Shown here in pieces: positions 1 to 9,244 of a stretch of 64,000 nt of DNA (the stretch's first letter is position 1; each line of letters opens with the position of its first letter). The position numbers and the translations under genes are program-made. The notes under the pieces were generated by a model, which was given only the letters and a program-made list of their open reading frames with translations, ran no database searches and was not told where the DNA came from. Source of the stretch: RPQJ01 sp963706755 (GTDB taxonomy: Bacteria > Pseudomonadota > Gammaproteobacteria > Steroidobacterales > Steroidobacteraceae); contig CAVPNH010000008.1 of the NCBI GenBank assembly GCA_963706755.1, positions 124,001 to 188,000 on the forward strand. The letters are read 5' to 3'.

Positions 1-149
1 AGTTAACTCGTGGGCGTGGGCCGACGCCCGTCAATCTGGCGTGTATTGCCCCATAAGTCGACGACAACGCCCACCGAAATTCCGGTTTGAGCTGTTCGTA
101 GCGCCGAATACCCGCTTTTCAGATCGAAAAAAGTTAACTTGTCAGTACC
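1..149 (-). repeat. MITE-like repeat, copy A (cut by window start)
   Basis: This copy matches, in reverse orientation, the complete element at 18111-18269. It shares the inner segments (TATTGCCCCATAAGTCGACG, AATTCCGGTTTGAG, CCCGCTTTTCAGA) and ends at 133-149 with the inverted repeat GTTAACTTGTCAGTACC. The other end is cut by the window after AGTTAACTCG. It carries no coding sequence. The terminal repeat resembles that of the IS6-family element at 2577-3366, so mobilisation in trans is plausible but inferred. Confidence 0.75.
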
Positions 150-179
150 CGTGGTGCTGCCGGGGGCTGCAGCTCCAGA

Positions 180-2159
180 TCACTCACATTGCACGCCGTT
201 TTCCAACGGTTTGCACTTGTCCGGCCAGCCGAATTCCCGCCAGAACTCGACGAGTCCGATATCGCGCATGATTGCCGCGAACCGCGGATCCCTGCGGGTT
301 GCAGCCGACTCCGGCATCCACCAGTCCGCGCGCAGAACGCTGCCGATCCCGTCGCCCCCACGGGACCGGACGGGGCCGCCGCTGCCATCCGCCTTGCGCA
401 GCGAAGCCGGGTCGAGCGTGCCCTGGATCGTTGCCAGGCTGCCATCCACGTCCCGGCTCAGGGCCTGCACTGCGAAGCGGCCGACACCGGGAGGGCCGTA
501 GGGAGCGAGTGTTGCAAGCATGCTCGCAGTTGCGGCATCGACATGGCGACTCTTGATGGCCTTGACCGACATCTGGATCTGCTCCGTGCGATGTGGAAAA
601 GCCTTGATCCACAACCTCTCGGCACGATCGAAATCGCCGCGCTCGCTGGCTCCGCCGCCCTCCAGCGCGACCGGCTCGGGACCCTCCCAGCCGTTTTCGC
701 GAGCCTTCTCCGTGTACGCCTCGATGACGTCGGGCCGGCCCATGACCAGCGCCGAGTACCCGAGGTGCCATGCGATCAATGGCGACAGCGGATCGAGTTC
801 GCCCGCACGCTGCCGCTCGGCCCAGCCAGCCTGCAGGTAGCCGGTGTCGAGCAGGAAACCGCCATACCAGTTGTGAATTTCTGGGTCCGAAGGCGCGCGC
901 GCCACCGCCTCCCTGAAGTTTCGATACGCATCCGCGTAAAGATTGTGAGCCTGTGCGTGCAGCGCCCGGACGGCGTACGGCTCCCCGAGCCCGGGATCGA
1001 GCTCGAGGGCGCGATTCGCCGATGCCAGCGCCTCGGACCATGTGGCCTCGCGCTCGCCGGTCTCCTGGCCGGCGGGCCGGTTCGAGCGTTGTGCCTCGAA
1101 GGCGCTCTGTCCCTGCTGCCACGAGGGCCGCAACAGCAGCGCCAGCGCCCGCAGTGAATGCGCGCGCGCAAAGTTCGGATCGCGCGCGATCGCCGTGTCG
1201 ACCAGGTTCAGCACGTCGTCGAGATCAGCCGCAGTCTTGCGGTTACGCAACTTGTAGCGGCCCTGCAGGAACCGCTGCCAGGACTCCATGTCCCCGGTCG
1301 GGGGCTTGCCGATCGACGCGAGGTCGTCGGCACCGAGCGTGATCTTCAATGCCCTGGCGATGTGTCCTGCGATGTCCGCCTGGATTGCGAATACGTCATC
1401 GAGCTTGCGCTCGTAGGTCTCGGACCACAGGTGCGTATCGGACGCGACGTCGATCAACTGCGCGGTGACCCGAACGCGGTCGCCGGCCCGGCGCACGCTG
1501 CCCTCGACCACGTGGCTGACGCCGAGCTTGCGCGCGATCGTCGGCAGGTCGACGGTCTGGCCCTTGAAGGAAAACGACGAAGTCCGGGACGTGACCCTCA
1601 GGCCCTCGACGTTGGCAAGCAGGTTGAGGATTTCCTCGGTGACGCCGTCGGAGAAGAAATCCTGCTCGGAGTCCGAACTCATGTTCGCGAACGGCAGCAC
1701 GGCGATCCCGGTCGTGGGCCGGACGGCCACGCCGGTCGTGGCCGGAGCGGATGCCTTTGTAGCGCCCTCTGCGGCATCGGCCTCGACGGCCGCAGCGGGC
1801 CGATGGGCATTGCCGGCTGGCAGGAATCGATCCAGCGCCACCGTCAGGATCGCAAGCGCCGCAACGATCAGCGTGATGACGTTGAGCCGCCGGGCGTTGT
1901 CGTGCCGTTGCGACTCGCTGGGCGGTACCGAGCTGTCCCGCTTCAGGCCATCGGGCGTGAGTTCGTACGCCCAGGAGATGCCGAGGGCGACCGGCAGGCC
2001 CAGGCCCAGCGCGAGCACGGCCAGCTTGCCGACCCAGCCCGGCAGCTCGAGCATCGAGCCAAGGGTCCCGATGATCTGCAGGATCACCCAGCTCGACACG
2101 ACGTAGAGCATGGCAACCCTGGCGACGTTGCGGCGCTTCAGTTCTCCCAGGAATGACAT
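180..2159 (-). CDS. Membrane-anchored FlgO/TolB-N-like TPR protein
   Basis: A 659-residue protein of the widespread type often misnamed 'adenylate cyclase-like TPR protein'. The N-terminus (MSFLGELKRRNVARVAMLYV) is followed by hydrophobic stretches near residues 14-35, 42-66 and 95-115, which should place the rest on one face of the inner membrane. A FlgO/TolB-N-like domain follows at about 150-280 (GIAVLPFANMSSDSEQDFFS, then VVEGSVRRAGDRVRVTAQLI), then TPR-like helical repeats from about 310 to 480 and a C-terminal tail. No cyclase catalytic motif is visible. Family members are thought to be scaffolds or sensors; the ligand is unknown. It stands alone, with mobile DNA on both sides. Its central and C-terminal design recurs in the TIR protein at 59774-61561. 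Confidence 0.8.
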   Translation of the reverse strand: MSFLGELKRRNVARVAMLYVVSSWVILQIIGTLGSMLELPGWVGKLAVLALGLGLPVALGISWAYELTPDGLKRDSSVPPSESQRHDNARRLNVITLIVAALAILTVALDRFLPAGNAHRPAAAVEADAAEGATKASAPATTGVAVRPTTGIAVLPFANMSSDSEQDFFSDGVTEEILNLLANVEGLRVTSRTSSFSFKGQTVDLPTIARKLGVSHVVEGSVRRAGDRVRVTAQLIDVASDTHLWSETYERKLDDVFAIQADIAGHIARALKITLGADDLASIGKPPTGDMESWQRFLQGRYKLRNRKTAADLDDVLNLVDTAIARDPNFARAHSLRALALLLRPSWQQGQSAFEAQRSNRPAGQETGEREATWSEALASANRALELDPGLGEPYAVRALHAQAHNLYADAYRNFREAVARAPSDPEIHNWYGGFLLDTGYLQAGWAERQRAGELDPLSPLIAWHLGYSALVMGRPDVIEAYTEKARENGWEGPEPVALEGGGASERGDFDRAERLWIKAFPHRTEQIQMSVKAIKSRHVDAATASMLATLAPYGPPGVGRFAVQALSRDVDGSLATIQGTLDPASLRKADGSGGPVRSRGGDGIGSVLRADWWMPESAATRRDPRFAAIMRDIGLVEFWREFGWPDKCKPLENGVQCE

Positions 2160-2362
2160 GGGCTGGAATGTCTCGGCTGGCCGGAGACCGGCACCGGCAT
2201 CCTGCGGTCGATGCGGGCAGGATGCAACCGGCAGCGCACTACCGCGCGCCCGCCTCGTACCAGCCCTTGCTCGAGTTCACGACACGCACCACGAGCAGCA
2301 TCACCGGCGGTGTTGTCAGGTCAAGTCGCCGAAGGCGCAATGAGCGAGGAGGGAGCAATCGC

Positions 2363-2563
2363 TCAAGCCGCCGCGGTCGCCGTTGCCCACGTGCGAGGGG
2401 CTTCGGCTCGAAAGAGGCGAAGGGTCGGTCGGCGGATCAGGTGTCTTTGAACGTTGAAGTTGTTGTAGACGGCGGCGTGAGTCGCGAGGAACCTTTGCGC
2501 CGAACGTTGCGATTTGAACCTCTGTTGTTTGCGCTCCCGTCGTCGAATGACCAGATGCGAGTT
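2363..2563 (-). pseudogene. IS6-family transposase remnant (C-terminal ~65 aa)
   Basis: On the minus strand, in one frame, this reads VIRRRERKQQRFKSQ, then SAQRFLATHAAVYNNFNVQR and HLIRRPTLRLFRAEA. This is the typical C-terminal end of an IS6-family transposase of the RRRERK type. The catalytic D, D and E residues are missing. The fragment belongs to a different subgroup from the intact transposase just downstream, which reads RVRERGMRRFKS at the same place. It abuts the left end of that element at 2577, so it looks like an older IS cut off by the newer one. Confidence 0.8.
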
Positions 2564-2576
2564 GTCCGCTCGATTG

Positions 2577-3366
2577 GGTACTGCCAAGTTAACCGGCATT
2601 GCGCGACATTGGCCGAATGCAACGCCCAGTGACCTCGTACAAGCGGCACCGATTTCCCCCTGCGATCATCCAGTATGCAGTCTGGCTCTACTATCGGTTC
2701 AACCTGAGCCACCGGGATATCGAAGACCTGTTGGCTCAGCGAGGCATCGTCGTCACCCACGAATCGATTCGCCTATGGTGCAATAAGTTTGGACCACGGT
2801 ATGCGCTTCGATTGCGTCGCCGGCACGGTGGCTACGGCGACACGTTCTTCATTGATGAGGTGTTCGTTCGAATCCGAGGCGAGCAACGTTACCTGTGGAG
2901 GGCGGTCGACCAGGATGGGGAGATCGTCGATGTGCTGCTCCAGGAGCGACGAGATGCGGAGGCCGCCAAGCGATTCCTCAGAAGCTTGCTTGCCCGCCAT
3001 GGGGGTGAGCCCGGGACGATCGTGACGGACAAGCTGAAGAGCTACACGGTCGCGCGGCAGGAACTCATCCCGGAATCGATCCACGACACTTCGCGACACG
3101 CGAACAATCGGGTCGAACTCTCCCACCAGCCGACCCGGGTGCGGGAACGGGGGATGAGGCGATTCAAATCGATGCTTCAGGCGCAACGATTCGTCCGCGT
3201 GCACGCTGCCGTCGCAAATCTCTTCAATCTGGGCCGCCATTTGGTGGCGGCGGATCATTATCGGAGGCTGCGCCAAGGGGCGTTTAGGTCTTGGGATGGG
3301 GCAGTGGCCATTTGAGAGCAATCCGGTGGGCGTATTGCGGCCGTCTGGAGTTAACTTGGCAATGCC
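2577..3366 (+). mobile_element. Intact IS6-family insertion sequence
   Basis: A 790-bp element bounded by imperfect 17-bp inverted repeats: left GGTACTGCCAAGTTAAC (2577-2593), right end GTTAACTTGGCAATGCC (3350-3366), matching at 15 of 17 positions after reversal. Size, single transposase gene and GG-type ends fit the IS6 family. The 8 bp outside each end (CTCGATTG and CATCACGA) do not match, so there is no target duplication. This suggests recombination at one border. The right border sits directly against the end fragment of a second IS type (3368-3422). Confidence 0.85.
2617..3315 (+). CDS. IS6-family transposase
   Basis: A 232-residue DDE transposase, normal length for IS6. It catalyses replicative transposition of its element. 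Visible features are the N-terminal helix-turn-helix region (HRFPPAIIQYAVWLYYRFNL, then SHRDIEDLLAQRGIVVTHES), and the catalytic triad in FFIDEVFVRI, TIVTDKLKSY and NNRVELSHQP. I chose ATG 2617 (MQRPVTSYKRHRFPP), the usual start in this family; a TTG at 2599 lies in frame upstream. All catalytic residues are present, so it is probably active. A near-identical 5' copy lies at 10320-10569. Confidence 0.9.
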   Translation: MQRPVTSYKRHRFPPAIIQYAVWLYYRFNLSHRDIEDLLAQRGIVVTHESIRLWCNKFGPRYALRLRRRHGGYGDTFFIDEVFVRIRGEQRYLWRAVDQDGEIVDVLLQERRDAEAAKRFLRSLLARHGGEPGTIVTDKLKSYTVARQELIPESIHDTSRHANNRVELSHQPTRVRERGMRRFKSMLQAQRFVRVHAAVANLFNLGRHLVAADHYRRLRQGAFRSWDGAVAI

Positions 3367-3367
3367 C

Positions 3368-3422
3368 ATCACGAATATCTGCCGGCGCCCGCGTTGGCGT
3401 GATCGAGTAGTTGCGGAGCACA
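3368..3422 (+). repeat. Right-end fragment of the integrase-core IS
   Basis: These ~55 bp (ATCACGAATATCTGCCGGCG onward to TTGCGGAGCACA) repeat, with a few changes, the last bases of the element at 10573-11761, including its terminal repeat TTGCGGAGCACA. The rest of that element is missing here. The fragment overlaps the 3' end of the PPDK gene and encodes its final residues. Confidence 0.85.
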
Positions 3423-6191
3423 CCGGTCCGCCCCGCCGGCGCCGCTGATCGCCGCCTGCGCGGCCGCCAGCCGGGCGATCGGCACCCGCGGCGCCGAGCA
3501 CGAGACATAGTCAAGTCCGATCGAATCGCAGAAGCGGATCGAGGCCGGATGCCCGCCGTGCTCGCCGCAGATGCCGACCTTGAGCGCCGCTCGAGTGCGC
3601 CGGCCCCACTCGACGGCGAGTGCCATCAGGCGCCCGACGCCCTTCACGTCGAGCACTTCGAACGGGTTGTCCTGCAGAATGCCCCGCTCGTTGTACATCG
3701 GCAGGAACTTGTTCTCCGCGTCCTCGCGGGAGAAGGAGAACGTCGCCTGCGTCAAGTCGTTGGTGCCGAACGAGAAGAACTCCGCGACTTCGGCGAGGTT
3801 CTCGGCGCGCATGCAGGCGCGCACCACTTCCACCATGGTGCCGAACTTGCAGGGGACGCTCACGCCGTAGGTGAGCTCGACCTCCTGCTGCACGGCGGTC
3901 ATGTAGTCGCGCACGAGCTTCAACTCCTGCGCCGTGCACACCTGTGGCACCATGATCTCGGGATGCACCTCGATGCAGGCGCGCAGGCAATCCGCGGCCG
4001 CCTCGAGGACGGCACGGATCTGCATCGTGTAGATCTCCGGGTAGGTGATGCCGAGGCGCACGCCGCGATGGCCGAGCATCGGGTTCACCTCGCGCAGCGC
4101 GCGGACCTTGCGCAGCACCGCTTCCTTGCGAGCGATAGTCGCGTCGATCAGCCGGGTGTCGCCGAGGTCGCGCAGCGCCGCGCTGATGCGCGCGCCCGGC
4201 ACGGAACGCGCCGCCTCCGTCATCACCTCCATGCCCCGGGCGGCACCGCGCAGGTCGTGCAGCCGCGCGATGTCCTCCTCCAGCTGCCGCTCGGTCGGCA
4301 GGAACTCGTGGATCGGTGGATCGAGCAGGCGGATCGTCACCGCGTGCGGCGCCATCGCCTTGAAGATGCCGGCGAAGTCCGTGCGCTGGATTGGCAGCAG
4401 CTGGTCGAGCGCGGCGCGCCGCTGCTCGGGGGTCTCCGCCACGATCATGTCCACGACCATGGGCAGCCGGTCGGCGGCGTTGAACATGCGCTCCGTGCGA
4501 CACAGGCCGATGCCCCGGGCGCCGTAACGCAGTGCGCGCTGCGCGTCCTGCGGCGTGTCGGCGTTCGCCCGAACGCCGAGACGCGCGTGCTGGTCTGCCC
4601 ACTCGAGCAGCCTCACCAGCGCGGGCGAGAAATCGGCCTCCACCTTCGGCACTTCGCCGCGATATACCCGGCCGTTGCTGCCGTCGATGGTGATGACGTC
4701 CCCCTCCTTGACGACCTGGTCGCCGACGAAGGCGACACGCATCGCGACATCGACCTGGATGCCTTCGGCGCCCGCGACGCAGGGCTTGCCCATGCCCCGG
4801 GCAACCACCGCGGCGTGAGACGTCTTGCCGCCACGGCTGGTCAGGATGCCTTGTGAGGCGAAGAAGCCGTGAATGTCCTCCGGCTTGGTCTCCTCGCGCA
4901 CCAGGATGACACGGGTCCCCTGCTTGCCGAGCACCGCGGCGCGATCTGCATCGAACACCGCCTGGCCGCTGGCGGCCCCGGGGGAGGCGGGCAGCCCGGT
5001 CGCGAGCGGCTGTCCCTTGTGCGCCGGATCGAGGCGCGGGAACAGCATCTGCTCGAGGTCCGCCGGGTCGACGCGCATGATCGCCTCGTTGCGGCTCAGC
5101 AGGCCTTCCTCGTGCATCTCGACCGACGTGCGCACCCGGGAGGCGGCGTTCATCTTGCCGTTGCGTGTCTGCAGGCAGTACAGCGTGCCGCGCTCGATCG
5201 TGAATTCGAAGTCCTGCACCTCGCGGTAGTGGCGCTCGAGGCGGTTGCGCAGCTCGACCAGTTGCGCATGCAGGGCGGGCATCTCGGTGGCCAGATCGGC
5301 GATGGCTTTCGGCGTGCGGATGCCGGCCACGACGTCCTCGCCCTGAGCGTTCGTGAGGTACTCGCCATAGAGCTGGTTCTCGCCCGTGGCCGGGTTGCGG
5401 GTGAAGCCGACGCCCGTCGCGCTGTCGTTGCCCATGTTGCCGAAGACCATGGTCACGACGTTGACCGCCGTGCCATTCGCCATCTCCGGCGTGATCCTGA
5501 ATTCACGGCGGTAATCCACCGCCCGCTTGCCCATCCACGAGCCGAAGACGGCCTTGATCGCGATCTCGAGCTGCTCATAGGGGTCGGCCGGGAACGGCCG
5601 GCCCGTGTGTCGCTGCACGACCTGCAGGAACCGCTCGCCGATCTCGCGCAGATCCTCGGCGCCGAGCATCACGTCCTGCTTCACTCCGACGCGTGCCTTC
5701 ACGGCGTCGAACTGCTCGTCGAACTGCACATCCGGCACGCCGAGCGCGACCTTGCCGAACAGCTGGATGAAGCGCCGCCACGCGTCGTAGCCGAAGCGCT
5801 CGTTGCCGGTGTGGCGGATGAGCGCGGCGAGCGTGGTCTCGTTGAGGCCGAGGTTCAGGATCGTGTCCATCATGCCCGGCATGGACATGGCCGAGCCGGA
5901 GCGCACGGAGACGAGCAGCGGATCGTCCTTGCCGCCGAAGCGGCGACCCGTCTGTGCCTCTAGTGATGCCATATGGGCGCGCGTTTCCTCGAGCAGGCCC
6001 TCGGGCAGGCGGCGCTGCGAATCCGCGAGGTATGCGAGACAGGCCTCCGTGGTGATCACGAACCCGGGCGGAACATTGAGTCCCATGCGCGTCATCTCGC
6101 AGAGGTTCGCGCCTTTGCCGCCCAACAAGATCTTGTTGCGACCGTCGCCATCGGCAAAGGCATAGACCCACCGGTGTGCATTGCTGGTCAT
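3369..6191 (-). CDS. ppdK: Pyruvate, phosphate dikinase
   Basis: Interconverts pyruvate + ATP + Pi and PEP + AMP + PPi in the cytoplasm. All three domains are present over 940 residues: ATP-grasp N-terminus (KILLGGKGANLCEMTRMGLN, then SVRSGSAMSMPGMMDTILNL), swivelling phosphohistidine domain with the catalytic His at about residue 459 (GGKTSHAAVVARGMGKP), and the C-terminal PEP/pyruvate barrel (GTNDLTQATFSFSRED, GICGEHGGHP). The native end should lie just after RVPIARLAAAQAAI. The last 18 codons (RCAPQLLDHANAGAGRYS) are antisense to an IS end fragment, so the original C-terminus has been replaced; these residues lie after the barrel and probably do little harm. A glucan phosphorylase lies divergently upstream. 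Together the two could link glycogen breakdown to PPi-dependent glycolysis (inference). Confidence 0.95.
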   Translation of the reverse strand: MTSNAHRWVYAFADGDGRNKILLGGKGANLCEMTRMGLNVPPGFVITTEACLAYLADSQRRLPEGLLEETRAHMASLEAQTGRRFGGKDDPLLVSVRSGSAMSMPGMMDTILNLGLNETTLAALIRHTGNERFGYDAWRRFIQLFGKVALGVPDVQFDEQFDAVKARVGVKQDVMLGAEDLREIGERFLQVVQRHTGRPFPADPYEQLEIAIKAVFGSWMGKRAVDYRREFRITPEMANGTAVNVVTMVFGNMGNDSATGVGFTRNPATGENQLYGEYLTNAQGEDVVAGIRTPKAIADLATEMPALHAQLVELRNRLERHYREVQDFEFTIERGTLYCLQTRNGKMNAASRVRTSVEMHEEGLLSRNEAIMRVDPADLEQMLFPRLDPAHKGQPLATGLPASPGAASGQAVFDADRAAVLGKQGTRVILVREETKPEDIHGFFASQGILTSRGGKTSHAAVVARGMGKPCVAGAEGIQVDVAMRVAFVGDQVVKEGDVITIDGSNGRVYRGEVPKVEADFSPALVRLLEWADQHARLGVRANADTPQDAQRALRYGARGIGLCRTERMFNAADRLPMVVDMIVAETPEQRRAALDQLLPIQRTDFAGIFKAMAPHAVTIRLLDPPIHEFLPTERQLEEDIARLHDLRGAARGMEVMTEAARSVPGARISAALRDLGDTRLIDATIARKEAVLRKVRALREVNPMLGHRGVRLGITYPEIYTMQIRAVLEAAADCLRACIEVHPEIMVPQVCTAQELKLVRDYMTAVQQEVELTYGVSVPCKFGTMVEVVRACMRAENLAEVAEFFSFGTNDLTQATFSFSREDAENKFLPMYNERGILQDNPFEVLDVKGVGRLMALAVEWGRRTRAALKVGICGEHGGHPASIRFCDSIGLDYVSCSAPRVPIARLAAAQAAISGAGGADRCAPQLLDHANAGAGRYS

Positions 6192-6290
6192 CGCGAGTCC
6201 TCATCGCCCCACTGCGTCGGGGCTCTAAGAGATCATAGATACCGCCGCGGCTGTCGTCGGAGAATACGTAAATATAGACGTCCGGCCTCG

Positions 6291-6406
6291 CTCCGGCGCG
6301 TATTGCCCCACAGCTCGACGACAACGCCCACTGCAATTCCGGTTTGGGTTGTCCGCGGCACGGGGTACCCGCTTTTCCGAGCGAAGATGGTTAACTTGTC
6401 AGTACC
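6291..6406 (-). repeat. MITE-like repeat, copy B (truncated)
   Basis: About 116 bp matching copies A and C (CTCCGGCGCGTATTGCCCCA, AATTCCGGTTTGGG, CCCGCTTTTCCGAGCGAAGA), ending in the inverted repeat GTTAACTTGTCAGTACC at 6390-6406. The opposite end is missing. It lies in the 352-bp gap between the divergent ppdK and glucan phosphorylase genes, so it may affect their promoters. The rest of that gap shows nothing I recognise. Confidence 0.75.
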
Positions 6407-6543
6407 CTGCCGACTGAGGCGACCGCCAAGCCGGCCGGGCTCGTCTCGGGGCTCATGACGCTGATCGCCGCCAACTCCCAGTGCGTGGGATTGTGTGGTT
6501 GAATCGCCTGATCCTTGATCGACCTCGCAGGAGGAACCGGTCC

Positions 6544-8730
6544 ATGCACGAGAGAAACGAGGGTATACGAAGCGGCATCAAGGACGTCCGGCGGGCAGCG
6601 CAGGCGCTCGCTCGCGAGATTCCAGCGCGGCTCGCCCCGCTGGCGCGGGTCGCCTACAACTTCCACTGGGTGTGGCACCAGGACGGAGAGCGGGTGTTTC
6701 GCGACATCGACAGCTATCGCTGGCGGCTGTGTCGCCAGAACCCGGTGCGCTTCCTGGATGAGGCATCCGAGGAATCTCTGGAAAGGGCGGCATCCGACCT
6801 GTCGCTGGTCAGGCGGGCGGAGGCGCTGCGTAACTCGCTCGAGGAAGACCTGGCGCGACCGGCGCTCGAAGACGGCGTGGCTTCCATGGAACACCCGATC
6901 GCGTTCTTCTGCGCCGAGTTCGGCCTGCATCGTTCCCTGCCGATCTATTCGGGCGGGCTGGGCGTGCTGGCGGGCGACATCCTCAAGGAGGCGTCGGATC
7001 GGGCCTTGCCCATGATCGGCGTGGGGCTGATGTACCGGCAGGGGTACTTCCACCAGCGCGTCGACGCGGCTGGCTGGCAGCACGAGTACTGGGACGAAAC
7101 CGACCCGGAACGTCGTGCGTGCGTCCTGGTCACCGGCGAGGATGGCAGCCCGCTCACCGTCCAGGTGCCGATCTGGGACGAGGAGGTGTCGGTGAACGTG
7201 TGGCGGGTCGAGGTCGGGAGAGTGCCGCTTTTCCTGCTCGATACCGAAGTGCCCGGTAACAGCCCGCGGCAGCGCTTCGTGAGCGCCCGGCTCTACGAAG
7301 GCAATCGCCAGATTCGCCTGGCCCAGTACGCGCTGATCGGCATCGGCGGGATGCGCGTGCTGGACGCCCTGGGGATCGACCCGTCCATCATCCACATGAA
7401 CGAAGGTCACCCGGTCACCGCCACCATGGAACTGCTCGGCCGGGAGAGGGAGCGCGGCGCGAGCTTCGCCGAGGCCCACGAGAAGGTGCGCCGGAAAGTG
7501 GTGTTCACCACCCACACCCCGGTGCCGGCGGGCAACGAAACCTACGCACTCGACGAGATCATGGCGCTCTTCCCTGGCACAGCTCGTCGGCTGGGCGGCG
7601 ACATGGAGAACTTCCTCTCGCTGGGTCGCTTCGACGCCGCCGACCGCAATGAGCCGATCAACATGACGGCCCTGGCGATCCGTATGAGCCGTTCGACCAA
7701 CGGCGTCAGCAAGATCCACGCCCGCGTTGCACGTCGCATGTGGCAGGGGCTGTTCCCCGGTCGTTCCGCCGAAGAGGTGCCCATCACCCAGGTCACCAAC
7801 GGGGTGCACGTGGCGAGTTGGATCTCACCGCTGATGCGACGTCTGCTGGACCAGTACCTCATGCCGGGCTGGCAGACGCACGAGCGGATCACCGACCCCG
7901 CGACGTGGGCGGCTGTCGACAGGATTCCGGATGCGGAGCTGTGGGCCGTCCGGCAGGAGTACGGCAGGACGCTGGCGCGCTGGGTTCGGTCCAAGACGGT
8001 GACCGACCGGCTCGCGCGTGGCGACGTGATGGAGTACGCGATGAAGGCCGCCAGCACCTTCGACGGCGAAGCGCTCACGCTGGGGTTCGCGCGCCGGCTG
8101 GCGACCTACAAGCGGCTGCATCTGCTGATGCAGGATCCCGAAAGAATGCTGAGCCTGCTGGACGCTTCAAGACCGATACAACTGCTGATTGCCGGCAAGG
8201 CCCACCCGCGCGATGACGACGCCAAGCGCCTCCTGGCGCGCATATTCAACCTGAAGTCCGACCCGCGCATCGGCGGCCGCGTCGCCTTCCTGGAGGATTA
8301 CGACATCGGCCTGGCGAGCCTACTGGCCAACGGGTGCGGTGTCTGGATCAACCTGCCGCGGCCGCCGCTGGAGGCGAGCGGCACCAGCGGCATGAAGGCC
8401 GCATGCAACGGCGTGCTGAACCTGAGCGTGCTCGATGGCTGGTGGGCCGAGGCCTACGACGGCAGCAACGGGTGGGCGATCGATGGCGGTGAGGATGCCG
8501 ACACGGCGGCGAAGGATGCCCGGGACGCGGCTGCCTTGTTCGATCTGCTGGAAAGGGAAGTCATACCGATGTACTACGACCGCGATGCCGCGGGCATCCC
8601 GCACGCCTGGATTGCACGCATCAAGGCATCGCTTCGCACCATCGGGCCAAGTTTCTGCGCGGCGCGCATGCTGGACGATTACGTGCGGAGGATCTATACG
8701 CCCGAACCTGACGTGTGGGTGGCGAACTGA
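6544..8730 (+). CDS. glgP: Alpha-glucan (glycogen/maltodextrin) phosphorylase
   Basis: A PLP-dependent GT35 phosphorylase releasing glucose-1-phosphate from alpha-1,4-glucan. About 728 residues, of the shorter bacterial/archaeal type with an N-terminal DUF3417-like region (PLARVAYNFHWVWHQDGERV). Core motifs are AFFCAEFGLHRSLPIYSGGL, FTTHTPVPAGNETYALDEI and the PLP-lysine segment GTSGMKAACNGVLNLSVLDG (Lys about 618). ATG 6544 is chosen because a strong ribosome site (GCAGGAGGAA) precedes it by about nine bases; an earlier in-frame start at 6481 has none. It is divergent from ppdK with a MITE fragment between. No other glycogen gene is in the window. The gene symbol is by family, not proven substrate. 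Confidence 0.9.
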   Translation: MHERNEGIRSGIKDVRRAAQALAREIPARLAPLARVAYNFHWVWHQDGERVFRDIDSYRWRLCRQNPVRFLDEASEESLERAASDLSLVRRAEALRNSLEEDLARPALEDGVASMEHPIAFFCAEFGLHRSLPIYSGGLGVLAGDILKEASDRALPMIGVGLMYRQGYFHQRVDAAGWQHEYWDETDPERRACVLVTGEDGSPLTVQVPIWDEEVSVNVWRVEVGRVPLFLLDTEVPGNSPRQRFVSARLYEGNRQIRLAQYALIGIGGMRVLDALGIDPSIIHMNEGHPVTATMELLGRERERGASFAEAHEKVRRKVVFTTHTPVPAGNETYALDEIMALFPGTARRLGGDMENFLSLGRFDAADRNEPINMTALAIRMSRSTNGVSKIHARVARRMWQGLFPGRSAEEVPITQVTNGVHVASWISPLMRRLLDQYLMPGWQTHERITDPATWAAVDRIPDAELWAVRQEYGRTLARWVRSKTVTDRLARGDVMEYAMKAASTFDGEALTLGFARRLATYKRLHLLMQDPERMLSLLDASRPIQLLIAGKAHPRDDDAKRLLARIFNLKSDPRIGGRVAFLEDYDIGLASLLANGCGVWINLPRPPLEASGTSGMKAACNGVLNLSVLDGWWAEAYDGSNGWAIDGGEDADTAAKDARDAAALFDLLEREVIPMYYDRDAAGIPHAWIARIKASLRTIGPSFCAARMLDDYVRRIYTPEPDVWVAN

Positions 8731-9244
8731 TAGTGTGAGGCAATCCGCACGCGCCGTGCAGTCTTGCACGCACCGGCGGTGATGGTACGGTTCGCCCGGT
8801 GCGTGAAGTCCTCATCCCCGTGACGCATTGAGGGTCATCGAGACCCGTCGAGTCGTCGGGTGCGTCGGCGCGCTGACGGCGCGGCCCCCTCGGGGATCAT
8901 TAATTCAACATCCAATGATCACTTGAATGTCACCGAGTGGTTAGTCGCGGACGCACGGTCCGGATCGCGCAAGGCCGGAAATCCTCCAAGACGATGTTCC
9001 GGATGGGCGCTCGCGATATCTGAGTGCGACGTCGGAGTTCGGGTCGGGCACGGGCGTCGCTCAGGAGACGCATGCGCAGCGATGAATGAAGCGTCATTCA
9101 ACGACCGTCGCGCGCGTCGGCGTGATCGGGTTGTTGCGGAGCACAATCACCCGAGAGCGATGGTTCGCTAACTCGAAGCCACCGCATTCGTCGGCATTCC
9201 GCAGACCGCTCGACGCGCAATGACCTTGCGTATAGGCTGATCGG
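8731..9244. other. Gene-free stretch with one IS end fragment
   Basis: This 514-bp gap holds no convincing gene. The only recognisable item is a degenerate copy of the integrase-core IS right end at about 9112-9155 (GTCGGCGTGATCGGG followed by TTGTTGCGGAGCACAA). Short open frames here have no motif, start signal or codon pattern worth reporting. Confidence 0.6.
9112..9155 (+). repeat. IS right-end remnant (TTGCGGAGCACAA)
   Basis: Resembles the last ~40 bp of the element at 10573-11761 and the fragment at 3368-3422 (GCGTGATCGRGTWGTTGCGG followed by AGCACA in consensus). There is no transposase sequence next to it. It is a solo end, either an IS excision scar or a substrate mobilised in trans. 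Confidence 0.7.
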
